Assembly: GCA_029204225.1 (NCBI GenBank)
Contig: CM055092.1
Span: 74,463,746 to 74,527,745, forward strand
Source: Diphasiastrum complanatum
Lineage: Eukaryota > Streptophyta > Lycopodiopsida > Lycopodiales > Lycopodiaceae
Direction of reading: 5' to 3'
DNA length: 64,000 nt
Positions 55,050-64,000 of this stretch are shown in pieces; within the stretch, counting starts at the first letter, position 1, and each line of letters begins with the position of its first letter. The notes under the pieces are model-generated. The model saw nothing but the letters and a program-made list of their open reading frames with translations. It ran no database searches and was not told the DNA's origin. A program made the position numbers and the translations under genes.

Positions 55050-55370
55050 ATTGGGAGGTACCTTTTCCAATCAGACTATCTCCTGAAAACATATGCATGA
55101 AGCATATCTTCCATAGACTGGTTAGTACTCTCAGTTTGACCATATGACTCTAGATGATCTGATGAACCCTAGACTTAAAGTGGTTACAAGTATATCAAAC
55201 ACAAAGTGCCAGAACTTGCCAATGAGTTCAATTTCTTGGTCACTGACAATATTATTTGGCAAACTATACAACTTGATATTATGAGATTAGAAAAGATATC
55301 AATACCTTTCTCAAGCTCAACCAACCACACTTTGCTCCTTCGATTTTGATATCACACAAGGATCAAAGAT
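55050..55370 (-). pseudogene. chromovirus integrase fragment on the opposite strand
   Basis: On the − strand, broken reading gives an integrase core end: words corresponding to IVSDQ-E--GKFWH-VFD, TTLSLGF, then QSMEDMLHAYVFR and SDWKRYLP, like QSMEDMFRAYV in the intronic copy. It abuts the + strand RNase H of the neighbouring copy, so two oppositely oriented pieces are fused here. Confidence 0.6.
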
Positions 55371-56052
55371 GTGTTGCATTGATGATAGAAGGGATAAACA
55401 TACATCCACTCGCTCATGCCTACATGTACACGCTTAGTTTATCAGAGACTACCACACTCGACAGTCAAAACTTCTATAGCAACATTCTTCTAGCCTCTAC
55501 CTTAGGCTACCAGTGACAACAAATAGACTATTAGAGTGATCACTATGACTTCCATTGTCATTTATCTATTATGTTCTCTACAAGTATGTTTTATTGGTAT
55601 TTTCTAGACTACATGAGTTTCATGTTCGTTTAGTTATTTTATTTGGATCGAAGACGCACTACGTCCCCTAGTACTTTAGTCTTATATACCCTTGAGTACT
55701 CTAAAGACATCAATACATCTTTGTTGATTTATCTCATGCATGGATCTTTTTTATGAATGCTTGCAAATAATGATGAACTTAAGAGAACCAAGATTGTAGC
55801 AATCATTGTAGTGGTACCTTCAATTTTCTACTTAAATGACACTAGATTTTGTTGAACTAGCAGTCCTTTTGATGGGTGCTGGTTCTTCTTTATTCTCTTG
55901 GATTTTAGCACTCAAGCCACTTGAATTTTGTGCAAATCTCCCTTGTCTACGAGTAAGAATCTCTCTCTCTCTCTCTCTCTCTATGGTTACCACATACTTG
56001 ACATGTACTTCATTAGTCTTATATGCCTTTTGGCATGGAAAAGACAGTAATA

Positions 56053-56095
<43 letters not shown>

Positions 56096-56600
56096 CGCTC
56101 ACAGGGATCAGAGGGTGTAGTACTCACCATCACTTTATTGCCAGGATCACAGACCTCCTATCCAGAGACACATTTCACATACTCATAGACGACGTCAGCG
56201 GACTCCAGTGCTTCCCCATGTTGCAGCTCGCATTACATCTTTCTATAGCATCAGCACATATAGGACATCATGACATGGATACATTTATTATGCACACACT
56301 CTCATTTTCGCATTTATCTTAGTTTGTACTAGATGTTTCTTTATTACAGCTTTGGAGACGTTCTATGTGCTCCCATTGTTATCACATACTTGACATGTAC
56401 TTCATTAGTCTTTTATGCCTTTTGGCATGAAAAAGATATTAATAAAGCTTCTTTTTCTTCTCTCTCTCTCTCTCATATTATTGCTCCGTGGATTTTAGGT
56501 GAGCATTTCACTCATGCTCATTTAGAAATTGATGGATCTTGGCGTTTCCATTGACATATTGTTAGCTGTTATGGCATTGTATGAGTTACAGCCTACAGGA
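55371..56600. other. no gene; duplicated block with CT microsatellites
   Basis: A segment around CACATACTTGACATGTACTT occurs at 55991 and again at 56383 (392 bp apart), each time followed by TATGCCTTTTGGCATG, AATAAAGCT and a (CT)n tract (56056-56091 after the first, 56460-56474 after the second). A third CT tract lies at 55966-55981. The blocks may be LTR relics. Open frames here are short and unsupported. Confidence 0.5.
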
Positions 56601-56639
56601 CGTTTGAGGTCAAAGAAGAGTTTATCTTAATCGTTTGAA

Positions 56640-57070
56640 AACACCATTGGGGTTGCTCTTTATCTCTACATCATTTGGCCTTTATATTGATGAGCTTGAG
56701 AGTGTTATCAAGCAGGATGGTGGATAGGGGTGTAGACTTTGTGAAACTTTGATTTAGATCCTATTATGTGTTGATGATGTAATCTTAGTCTTCCCTTACC
56801 AGGGACAGTCTACAACATCTAGACACTTCGCATGCCTTTTGCTCTGCCTGAGGGTTGGAGGTTAATTTGAGGAAGACCAAGATTATGGGCTTCAACACAT
56901 TGGGTTCTTACATGCGATGACACGCGTTGACATTGGATGGTTGGCCATTGGAGATGGTTTTATTTATGGGACCTATCTTTAGTAGGAGATATGCAACCAC
57001 TGGCCAACTTGGGAAGGGTCAATTTTCTCTTGTAAAGTTGAAGCTGTTATGTTTTAGGCGCCATATTCAA
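56640..57070 (+). pseudogene. LINE (non-LTR) reverse transcriptase fragment
   Basis: With frame changes, the sequence reads PLGLLFISTSFGLYIDELESVI, then LLCVDDVILVF (the F/Y-x-DD active site as CVDD), then LRKTKIMGFNT and ATTGQLGKGQFSLVKL. FGLYIDELE followed by xDDV-L- and K-K-M-F-T is the order of LINE RTs, clearly different from the copia and gypsy types in this window. Upstream endonuclease sequence and a poly-A tail were not recognised. Confidence 0.65.
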
Positions 57071-58320
57071 GATGTGTAGAGTAAGTGTCATCTTTTTCAC
57101 GAACTAGTCACCCCCATGGCTATGTTTGTAACAGAGACATGGTGTATGTGGCTAAGTTGCATCATGTTCTGAAACACATACAAAAAGCTCGTTAAACGTG
57201 CCATCAATCCGGTACACGTAGAACGCTCGTTCCGAAATGTGCCAATTTTTTTTTAGGAACTTTGTGAAAGTTACATTTAAGTTTTACTAGAGAGAGGGGT
57301 TGTCTGGGGGGTTTAATGTGGTGCTTCAAACAATGTTTGTCGTAAATTGTAAATTTTAGTGGGTAAGTACTGAAAACTAAATGCGGCTTGCTATCTGAAC
57401 TGAAACTGGTCTTTCATGAGTGGAATTACCAACAAAATGAACCATCATGAAATGATGATACATTGAAAGCAACATCGCTTAGGAGCTTCACAAACAAACC
57501 AATGTAGTTAGCGCCGCTATAGAGAATCTTAAAATTGAAATTGCCAAGAACGATTGCCTATAGCCTCCAGAAGATGCAAGGAAAAAAAAAGCCTTACAAG
57601 CTGCCCATTTTATTTTTACTGTTTCTCTCTCTCGCTACATTCATGTCAATCATTTATATCCATAGAGTCTTGGAGTTTGCGGATGCTGATATTGGGAGAT
57701 TAAGATATTAATGGCTAGCACTCGCCCCTTTTTGTATGACTTATGAGCACAGGCACTACTCATCATGGCTCTATAAGGTCTCTCTGAGTCACTTGGCAGT
57801 TCAATATCTCAACCTTCCTTAGGGGACTGAGTCATATGTCCACAGGTCAATTACAGATCATATATCCACAATGTCTGATGTGGTTCACTGGGAGAACCGG
57901 GGGTCAACTCTTTGCACCAGCTTCATTTGGAAACAAGCCAGTTCTATTGCATTCCGAGGGAAGACAAGATCTGCCAACTGTGTACTATGGATGAGGTGGA
58001 GAGTCGAGACATAGGAGCAAACACAGAGATCTCCTCTATGCCTCGTATGAGGAGGTGCCATGTGTGTCCCTCATCCTTGATGCGGTGCGTGTCCTCGAAT
58101 ATCCACCTTATAGTCAACCACCATATCAGACACGTTTGAGAAATCATTGGACTTTGCAAAGTAAGCCGCTGATGCTCCGGGGATTCGAAAAAGGTAAAAA
58201 AAACTCTGAAGAATGAATGTTTCAAACATGTTGAAATGCCTGAGTTTCAAAACACAGATGGAGCAACAACCAAATGTTTTTGGCTGCTATGCTTTTTGGA
58301 GTAGGCAGCTTGTGCCCTTG
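57071..58320. other. no gene; possible DNA-transposon-like sequence
   Basis: No protein domain is recognised. CG-containing GAAAC-type words cluster at 57165-57245 and again near 58215-58250 in inverse orientation, as in the ends of hAT-like elements here, but terminal repeats align poorly and no target duplication was found. Confidence 0.3.
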
Positions 58321-58323
58321 AGT

Positions 58324-58377
58324 GGAATCAAACTTCCGACCTCAAGGTGACGAAAGGACCTTCAACCAAGAAGCCAC
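58324..58377 (-). repeat. tRNA-derived SINE-like module
   Basis: On the − strand TGGCTTCTTGG (58377-58367, A-box-like, 9 of 11) is followed by TTGAAGGTCC and AGTTTGATTCC (58334-58324, B-box-like). No complete tRNA fold. Confidence 0.45.
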
Positions 58378-58779
58378 TTATTTGTGGATAATATTCTCTC
58401 TATTTGTGTCACAAAACAATGCTCACCAATGTAGCTAGTTTTACCATATCTTGACAATTTGCACACATCCACATGAAATTGCTCAAACATGAGATAGAAC
58501 AAGTAAAGTAAACTTGAACAACACTTCCTTGCTGCTCCTTTGACCTTACTTGAGTCTTCAATATGCTGCAAAAATAGACCCATAACACCTTTGCCAATTA
58601 CCTCTCCTTTGATGTTCTTGACTAGCTCCAAATTGCCACCTTCCCTTTTGACTAGTTGAAGCGCTTTGAGATCAACCTCTTGATCTTCAACTTGACCATC
58701 AAAGTCATTGAACAAAATTTGTTTTCTAGATCCATTACTTGATTTTTCAGCAAGATAACATCCATCCACTTGCATAGCT

Positions 58780-58920
58780 CCATGTACACAAGAAGATCCT
58801 CCAAAAGATGTTCCACTCTTCATAAGAGATTGATACTCAAGATCCATTGCTTGGATCCACTCCTCTTCTTTCCTTGCTTGATCTACATTTGTAGGCATTT
58901 TCTTTTTGCTTCTTCCACCT
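58780..58920 (-). pseudogene. short copia RT N-terminal fragment
   Basis: EEEWIQAMDLEYQSLMKSGT is the standard copia segment preceding the RT fingers. The open frame continues to 58362 (178 residues in total), but the remainder resembles no copia sequence, so it is a chimera ending close to the SINE-like module. Confidence 0.55.
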
Positions 58921-59390
58921 TTTCTTTATACTGATAGTCAGGACCATCTTTTTGCAGAGGGACAGTTATATGCCAAATATTATGGACAGGCACAAAATAT
59001 GTAGCATAGGTCTGCAACTAATCAAGTCACCATTTGGGCCTGTCATTTGTGTTTAGCATTTATTGATTATTTTGATAATTATCGGGCCTTTAGACGTAGG
59101 GTGCAGACTCTAATCTTTGGTGGGCACTTGGACATTTTGAGTAGGCCTTTAAGGCCTCATTATTGATGGTTCATTGACTGGAGGATAGTTCCGTGAGTGG
59201 CAACTTAGATCAGTTACATTAGATTGAGCTTAGTTCTGTAGATCACTGGTAGAGATTGAGTTTATAATGGATTATCATTGTTCATTGATCTATGCATATG
59301 CAGTCTTTTCTTCCTATCATTGTTCTATTATGATTTTTGTCCTTGACCTAGCCTTAACTTGGTCCCTCACAGGCTATATATATAGGCCAG
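58921..59390. other. intergenic, nothing recognised
   Basis: No ORF, domain or obvious repeat. A TATATATATA run lies at about 59375-59384, just before the hAT element begins. Confidence 0.4.
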
Positions 59391-59399
59391 TTCAGACAT

Positions 59400-59530
59400 G
59401 AGGGTCCGGGCCGGATGCGGCCTTGTCGCGTCCGCGTTCGACGCCCGGACCCGGATGCGTCCGACCCCTGGACGCGTCCCAAAAAACATTTTAAATTTTT
59501 TTCTGGACGCGTCCAGCTTCCGGATGCGTT
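59400..59530. repeat. CG-rich subterminal repeats of the hAT element
   Basis: GGATGCGTCC, GGACGCGTCC and GGATGCGG words recur at short spacing, both orientations included. Such clusters usually bind the transposase. Confidence 0.55.
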
Positions 59531-59614
59531 TTTTAATCTAAAAAAAAAAAGGGTGCGCGGGCAGCGGAACAGTCCGCAGAAGCCCGAGAAGGAGAGAGGA
59601 GAGAAAGAGGGCGG

Positions 59615-59619
<5 letters not shown>

Positions 59620-59656
<37 letters not shown>
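59620..59656. repeat. (GA)n microsatellite
   Basis: An uninterrupted run of AG units, followed by short (GT)n tracts. Confidence 0.9.
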
Positions 59657-59659
<3 letters not shown>

Positions 59660-59817
59660 ATGGTGTGTGTGTGTGGGTTAATTGATTTGTGTATGCACAA
59701 ATGTGTGTGTGTGTGGTGATCTGTGTGAGAGAGAGAGAGGAAGAGATTGAGAGTGTGAGAGACAGAGAGAGGATTTGTGTGTGCGCGCGCGTGTACGAGA
59801 CATGGTGTGTGTGTCAG

Positions 59818-59831
59818 TTTAGGGTTTAGGG
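59818..59831 (+). promoter_or_regulatory. telomere-like box, left side of hAT element
   Basis: TTTAGGGTTTAGGG, about 140 bases upstream of the transposase start codon, followed by diverged GGGTTTGGGGTTTAGG. Confidence 0.5.
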
Positions 59832-59893
59832 TCTGCGTGCTTGGGTTTGGGGTTTAGGAGGAGAGAGAGAGAGAGATATTAGATTTGCGTGCT

Positions 59894-59910
<17 letters not shown>

Positions 59911-59967
<57 letters not shown>
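59911..59967. repeat. (GA)n microsatellite abutting the transposase start codon
   Basis: The AG run ends directly in ATGGCC at 59968, so it forms the 5' leader of the transposase message. Confidence 0.9.
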
Positions 59968-59972
<5 letters not shown>

Positions 59973-62073
59973 CGCTCGTCCCATTTGGAATGAGGTGGAG
60001 TTGATGCCCGACAAAAAGTGGCGTTGCCCTTTTTGTCGAAAGCAGTTCACAGGGAACGCCTCTCGGGTTCGAGCACATCTAAGGGGATTGCGAGTCCGAC
60101 CCACGGGGGGACGCTACGGGATCGGCGTTTGTATGGTCATCCCCTCTGTGAAGAGGGCTCGCATTCTCGAGGCATAGGTGCTGAGCCCGGCGAGCCGTCC
60201 ACAGATGCCGCAGACTCTATTTCCACTGGTGCACCCACTGCCACCGCCCCTGCCACTGGTACACCCACCACCACCGCCCCCATCCCTGCCGCCGCATCCG
60301 CACCCGCCTCCGCCTCCGCCTCTGCCACAACCACCCCCACCCCCTCCGCCAGTACTCCCCATGGATCCACAGCCTCCACTGCTGCACCTACGCCTGTGCC
60401 ACCACCGTCAGATCTACACGGTCCGTCCACATCCTCCGCTTCCGCACCTACACCTATGCCACCACCTCCAGATCCGCATCGTCCATCCACATCCTGAGGC
60501 ACCAGACTGATGTCCATACCGGGATCTTTCAGAGAGGGGCAGTATAGAGAGGCCACCAGGACCATAGCACAGATGTTCTATGACCTGAACCTTCCCTTTA
60601 TCATGGCATCATCCCGCATCTTTTGAGAGGCTATCTCGAAAGTTGCAGTTTGCGGGCCCGACTACACACCACCCACAGCTGACGCACTACGCGGCCCTTT
60701 GCTCCAGGAGCGGGTTGCATCCGTCAGAGAAAGACTAGCCGCACTGCAGGAGGCTTGGGATATATACAGCTGTTCCATCATGGTTGATAGGTGGACTGAT
60801 CGTCGTAAACGTCCACTCATCAACGTGATTGTTTCTAGTTGTTACAGTTCCATGTTCCTGCGCAGCATCGACGCCTCCGAGGCAGGGAGAGTGCATTCGG
60901 CTGAGTACATTTACGGCATCATCCGCACAGTGATAGAGGAGGTCGGGCCACAACGCATTGTCCAGGTACAATTTTCTTTCATGATACAAAAGTTTTGCGT
61001 AGTTTTCGATTGATTGCAATGTGTTTCCAAGCTGTGAAGGCTCGACTTGAAGAAGCCCACTCGCACCCGCTTCGCCTTCCAGTTCATCATGCTTGAGCGG
61101 CTACACAAGCTCAAGGGTGATTTGCGGCGCATGGCTACTTCTGCAGAGTTCACCGCCATGGACCTGTCCACGACCCCAGAGGGCTTGGCCTTCCACGACA
61201 TCCTCTTCATGGAGCCTTTCTGGGTGGATATGCAGCAGTTGATGGACGTCATGCGCCCCATCTACTCTGTTCTGAGGCTCGTTGATCGCAAGGGGTGCAC
61301 GATGGGCCTCATTTATGAGTTCATGGACCGTATAGGCGAGTCTCTCCAGCGTTCTGAGCTGGACCTTGCCAGGTATAACTTTTTTCCGTCTCACCATCCT
61401 TTCTTCCATTTTGCACTCTGTTTCGTCTTGCTGCCGCAACACGATGGTATGTATTTGTTGCCTCCACATGGTATGGTCCACAGGTTGGAGCCTATCAGGC
61501 CGTTGTGGTGGCGACGATGGGATAAGTTTCACTGGCCCATTCACAGTGTGGCCCACATACTGCATCCGCTGTTTCAGAGCGAGAGGCAGTATGACGACTT
61601 GCGTATGCGAGCGGAACTGGTCAGCGTTCAGCCTTGTTCACACGAACAGGCGGAACCGTCTGACAACTGAGCGATGCAATGACTTGCTGTACTGCAACAC
61701 CAACACCAGGGTGGTTCGACGCATCACGGACAACATAGAGTTTGCGAGGGAGACAGAGGCTGCCGCCCAAAGACAGATTGCTCAGAGACGATTCAGAGCA
61801 TCACAGGCAGTCGGTTCTTCTCAGAGACCCCCTCGTGGCAGAGGGAGACCCCCAGGCAGGAGTGTACCACAGAGGGTTCCTTTCGGCAGACCTAGAGGCA
61901 GGCCAGCCAAGAGGGGACGCACCGATGATTTTTCTAGTCATCTCTTGGCAGGCGTTGGCCCAGACTTGGAGGAGTCCCAGATGCCTCCAGACTCCCAGCC
62001 AGACTTTGTATTTGACACCCCTGAGGATGCATCTGGCACGCAGAGGGATGATTTTTTTAGCACAGACTTGTAG
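59968..62073 (+). pseudogene. hAT transposase (BED finger, DUF659), broken
   Basis: Start ATG 59968. A BED-type finger (WRCPFC, CxxC at 60025-60036, His at 60076, Cys at 60130) is followed by a Pro/Ala/Thr/Ser-rich linker in a shifted frame (60200-60497). DUF659 follows: CGPDYTPPTADALRGPLLQ, SCSIMVDRWTDRRKRPLINVIV, FLRSIDASE. Then come RFAFQFIMLERLHKLKGDLRRM and RLVDRKGCTMGLIYEFMDRIGES, an intron-like 61373-61483, WWRRWDKFHWPIHSVAH, and the hAT C-terminal signature CERNWSAFSLVHTNRRNRLTTER. The tail has AT-hook-like GRGRPPGRS and PRGRPAKRGR. Defects are a TGA at 60624, frameshifts, and missing segments after DUF659 and before CERNWS, where acidic catalytic residues would lie. Not functional. 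Confidence 0.85.
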
Positions 62074-62229
62074 ATATTGATACACACAGACTATCATGTA
62101 TATTGGCATCAGATGAGATGTATATATTTTTTTACAGTTTATTCGTGTCATGGCTAGTTTATCATGATTGTTTACAAATGGTTAGCTCTATGAAATTTGA
62201 ATGGTTAGTTAGAGATGGTTTGCTCTGTG

Positions 62230-62334
<105 letters not shown>

Positions 62335-62726
62335 GTGGTATAGAAACTGTAAATGCTTGAGCTATTGTGGTACACAAGCGCATCTTCATGTCTCTTAGAT
62401 CATATGCATCATGTCCAATCATTGAACCCTAAACAGTAAACCCCACAGCCATAATCATCATACACAATTACACAAAAATTGAGAGCAGATGCACTTCACA
62501 GAAATACACCCCATTACATTGCAATACGCCAAGCACGCGTTGCACAAAAAACACACCGTACATTAATTCATCAGATGTATCAAAATAACAATACGTATTC
62601 CCGCCATATACGGTTGGGGCTGTTCTTTACACTTTGTTAGACACTAAATGCTGCCTCATCTATTGCCGAAAATTACATAACAACAGTCAGCCACATACGG
62701 CTAGACCCCATCTATTTCAAACATTC

Positions 62727-63128
62727 CTATGGATCCTCCACTGACTCCTCACCCTCGTCAGGTGCATTGTTCTGTCGCTCTCGCTCTGCCTCCCGGCCAG
62801 CTCGAGCTTCCTCCTGGTTAGCCCGACGGCGGGCCGCCTTTTCCCTGACCAGGATGAGCTGTCGTCGTGTGAAGTTCATTCCAATCTGCTCATCCAAATC
62901 CAGCTCGACAGCGGGGGCAGGGGCGACAGCGGGGGCGGGTGGCTCCGGTTCCGGATTTCTCTGCCGAGTCTGTCGCAACATCTCTGCAATGTTTGCCTCT
63001 TGCTTCCGATGCCTTTGGTTGTGCCTTCGGACATCTTCCTCGAGCTTCCTCCTGGCTTCGCCCTCGGGCTTTGGTGGTATGCGCTCCGCCATCTCACGAT
63101 GTCCTATTGCTCTCACTGGCTCTCTCAC
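62727..63128 (-). CDS. uncharacterised charged coiled-coil protein, convergent to hAT transposase
   Basis: An open frame of 133 residues, GC-rich like the transposase and unlike the AT-rich surroundings. No known domain is recognised. An Arg/Glu-rich helix (EEDVRRHNQRHRKQEANIAEML) leads to a Pro/Ala/Val linker (PEPEPPAPAVAPAPAVE), then LDEQIGMNFTRRQLILV, another Arg/Glu-rich helix and an acidic tail (DEGEESVEDP). The start could be the first Met or the later MAERIPPKPEGEA. A TATA-like TTAAATAG on the − strand (near 63205) lies about 80 bases upstream, and the leader holds repeats of CTCTCACAGCCT on the + strand. It may be a helper protein of the transposon or a captured fragment. Confidence 0.45.
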   Translation of the reverse strand: MREPVRAIGHREMAERIPPKPEGEARRKLEEDVRRHNQRHRKQEANIAEMLRQTRQRNPEPEPPAPAVAPAPAVELDLDEQIGMNFTRRQLILVREKAARRRANQEEARAGREAERERQNNAPDEGEESVEDP

Positions 63129-63225
63129 AGCCTATCACAATGCCTCTCACAGCTTCTCTGTCACAGCCTCTCACTGGCTCTCTCACAGTCTCGTGAGTGC
63201 CTATTTAACACCACAGCCTGTTCCC

Positions 63226-63470
63226 CCATGTGCAGTTGTTGATGATCCCTCCATGTGCCGTTGTACCTGCCCCCATTTGTTGCTCCCCCACGTGCTGCAC
63301 TCCCATTGGCCCCATGGCCTGCTCCTCCACAGTGCCCATGTGCTACTGTACCTGCCCCCATGTGTAGCTCCCCCATGTGCTGCACTCCGATTGGGCCCGT
63401 GGTCTGCTCCCCCACAGTGTCCATGTGACATTGTACCTGCCCCAATTTGTTGCCCATGTGATGTACCTCC
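63226..63470. repeat. 85-bp tandem repeat, about 2.8 copies
   Basis: TGTACCTGCCCC occurs at 63262, 63347 and 63432, an exact 85-bp period. Each unit also has GCTCCCCCA.GTGCTGCACTCC and CACAGTG.CCATGTG. Confidence 0.9.
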
Positions 63471-63475
63471 CAAAG

Positions 63476-63526
63476 CCCTAAACCTATCTCATCACATAGG
63501 GCCTATGTGATAGGATAGGTTTAGGG
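63476..63526. repeat. near-perfect palindrome, 25-bp arms
   Basis: Arms 63476-63500 and 63502-63526 are reverse complements except for two bases, with a one-base centre. The arm ends carry CCCTAAACC and GGTTTAGGG, i.e. telomere-like words in opposite orientations. Confidence 0.85.
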
Positions 63527-63533
63527 TTTAGGG
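63520..63533 (+). promoter_or_regulatory. telomere-like box, right side of hAT element
   Basis: TTTAGGGTTTAGGG, two units of the plant telomere repeat; short copies of it (telo-boxes) act in promoters of plant growth genes. It lies upstream of the − strand ORF at 62727-63128. Confidence 0.5.
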
Positions 63534-63540
63534 TGATGAG

Positions 63541-64000
63541 ATGGTACTGTGTAGGAGATGGTACTATGTAGGTCTTGAACTTCCCTGTGTTGAATGACAC
63601 TGTGGAGCATAAGTAATTAGTAAGTTGTTGAGGTTCATCCGAGGAGCGCATTGTTTACCTATATTTATATAATAGTATAATATAGATCCGTCAGGGAGAG
63701 AGAGATAGTGAGGGCACGAGTCTACAGAGTTTTGGAGACTCAAAAAATATAAATTGTTGCTCTTTTGTGTCCGACCACAGAGATATCAGACATGGGAGGC
63801 ATGGGGGTGGTGGTTTTTGTTGCAAATTTTTTTGGGTACCGTTTTCCTATATTTTAACAGGAGGGGGCAGGTGGGTGCTAGATACCCTCTGATAATTAAT
63901 TCTGGGGGGGGGGAGGGGGCAGGGGTCATAAATTGTTTATATTTCGCTTTGGGGATGTGGGACAGCGAGGGCAAAGGCCTGTATTTTTTTTTTTGAATTT
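63541..64000. other. window end, no gene recognised
   Basis: AT-rich with G-runs (GGGGGGGG near 63905) and a poly-T near the end. No TIR or subterminal repeat matching 59400-59530 is visible. Confidence 0.4.

Noticed and set aside
57155-58268. A complete hAT-like element between GTTGCATCATG and GGAGCAAC
   Set aside because: The ends align with several gaps, and the flanks give no 8-bp duplication.
60114-60565. Gly-rich and Val/Ala-rich open frames on the − strand
   Set aside because: Antisense shadows of the Pro/Ala-rich linker of the hAT transposase.
59393-62073. A functional hAT transposase with introns
   Set aside because: Besides intron-like gaps there is an in-frame TGA at 60624, and segments between conserved blocks are missing.

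Overview
The window reads as nuclear DNA of a land plant. It holds two host genes with plant-type protein sequence, GT-AG introns and long (GA)n microsatellites, set in a mass of decayed retrotransposons and DNA transposons. The species cannot be fixed from the sequence. A seed-free vascular plant such as a fern fits the repeat-rich, short-exon layout, but a gymnosperm cannot be excluded.

Host genes. (1) A GDP-D-mannose 4,6-dehydratase (GMD/MUR1 type) lies at 21765-22817 (+) as one uninterrupted coding exon; a noncoding 5' exon is likely. (2) A 12-exon gene at 37660-50036 (+) encodes a ~1435-residue protein of the plant SPT20-like / PHYTOCHROME-DEPENDENT LATE-FLOWERING (PHL) family. All its exon phases join. 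Its fifth intron has been enlarged by an LTR retrotransposon at 40408-43889 that still shows a 5-bp target-site duplication.

Mobile elements, left to right. 1-6873 (+): degenerate Ty3/gypsy element (gag, protease, RT, RNase H, integrase) followed by an extra ORF. About 8400-8980 (-): a mosaic of copia RNase H and chromovirus integrase. 8990-15000 (-): a second copy of the first family, again with the extra ORF after integrase. 15020-16030 (+): copia RT. 16030-17000 (+): a coiled-coil ORF fragment that may be the C-terminal part of such an extra ORF, followed by LTR-like sequence and a gag start at 18161. 25121-29316 (-): gag, leader, tRNA-Asp-type primer-binding site and complete LTR of the first family. 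29317-30230 (-): copia integrase. 30279-32740 (+): LTR, initiator-Met primer-binding site, long leader and gag start. 50573-55370: further LTR/chromovirus remains, one of them interrupted by a 695-bp hAT-like element with an exact 8-bp target duplication. About 56640-57070 (+): LINE reverse transcriptase. 59390 to the window end: a hAT element whose broken transposase gene converges on a second, unrecognised ORF at 62727-63128 (-).

Small repeats include several tRNA-like (A/B-box) SINE modules, two copies of one of them about 580 bp apart, tandem repeats of 79, 85, 135 and 32 bp, an 18-bp perfect hairpin, and (GA)n tracts.

The strongest candidates for something undescribed are the extra ORF after integrase, whose sequence is conserved between two independently decayed copies on opposite strands, and the two-gene convergent organisation of the hAT element with telomere-like boxes at both promoter sides. 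The transposon genes are broken by stops, frameshifts or loss of catalytic residues; the two host genes look intact.
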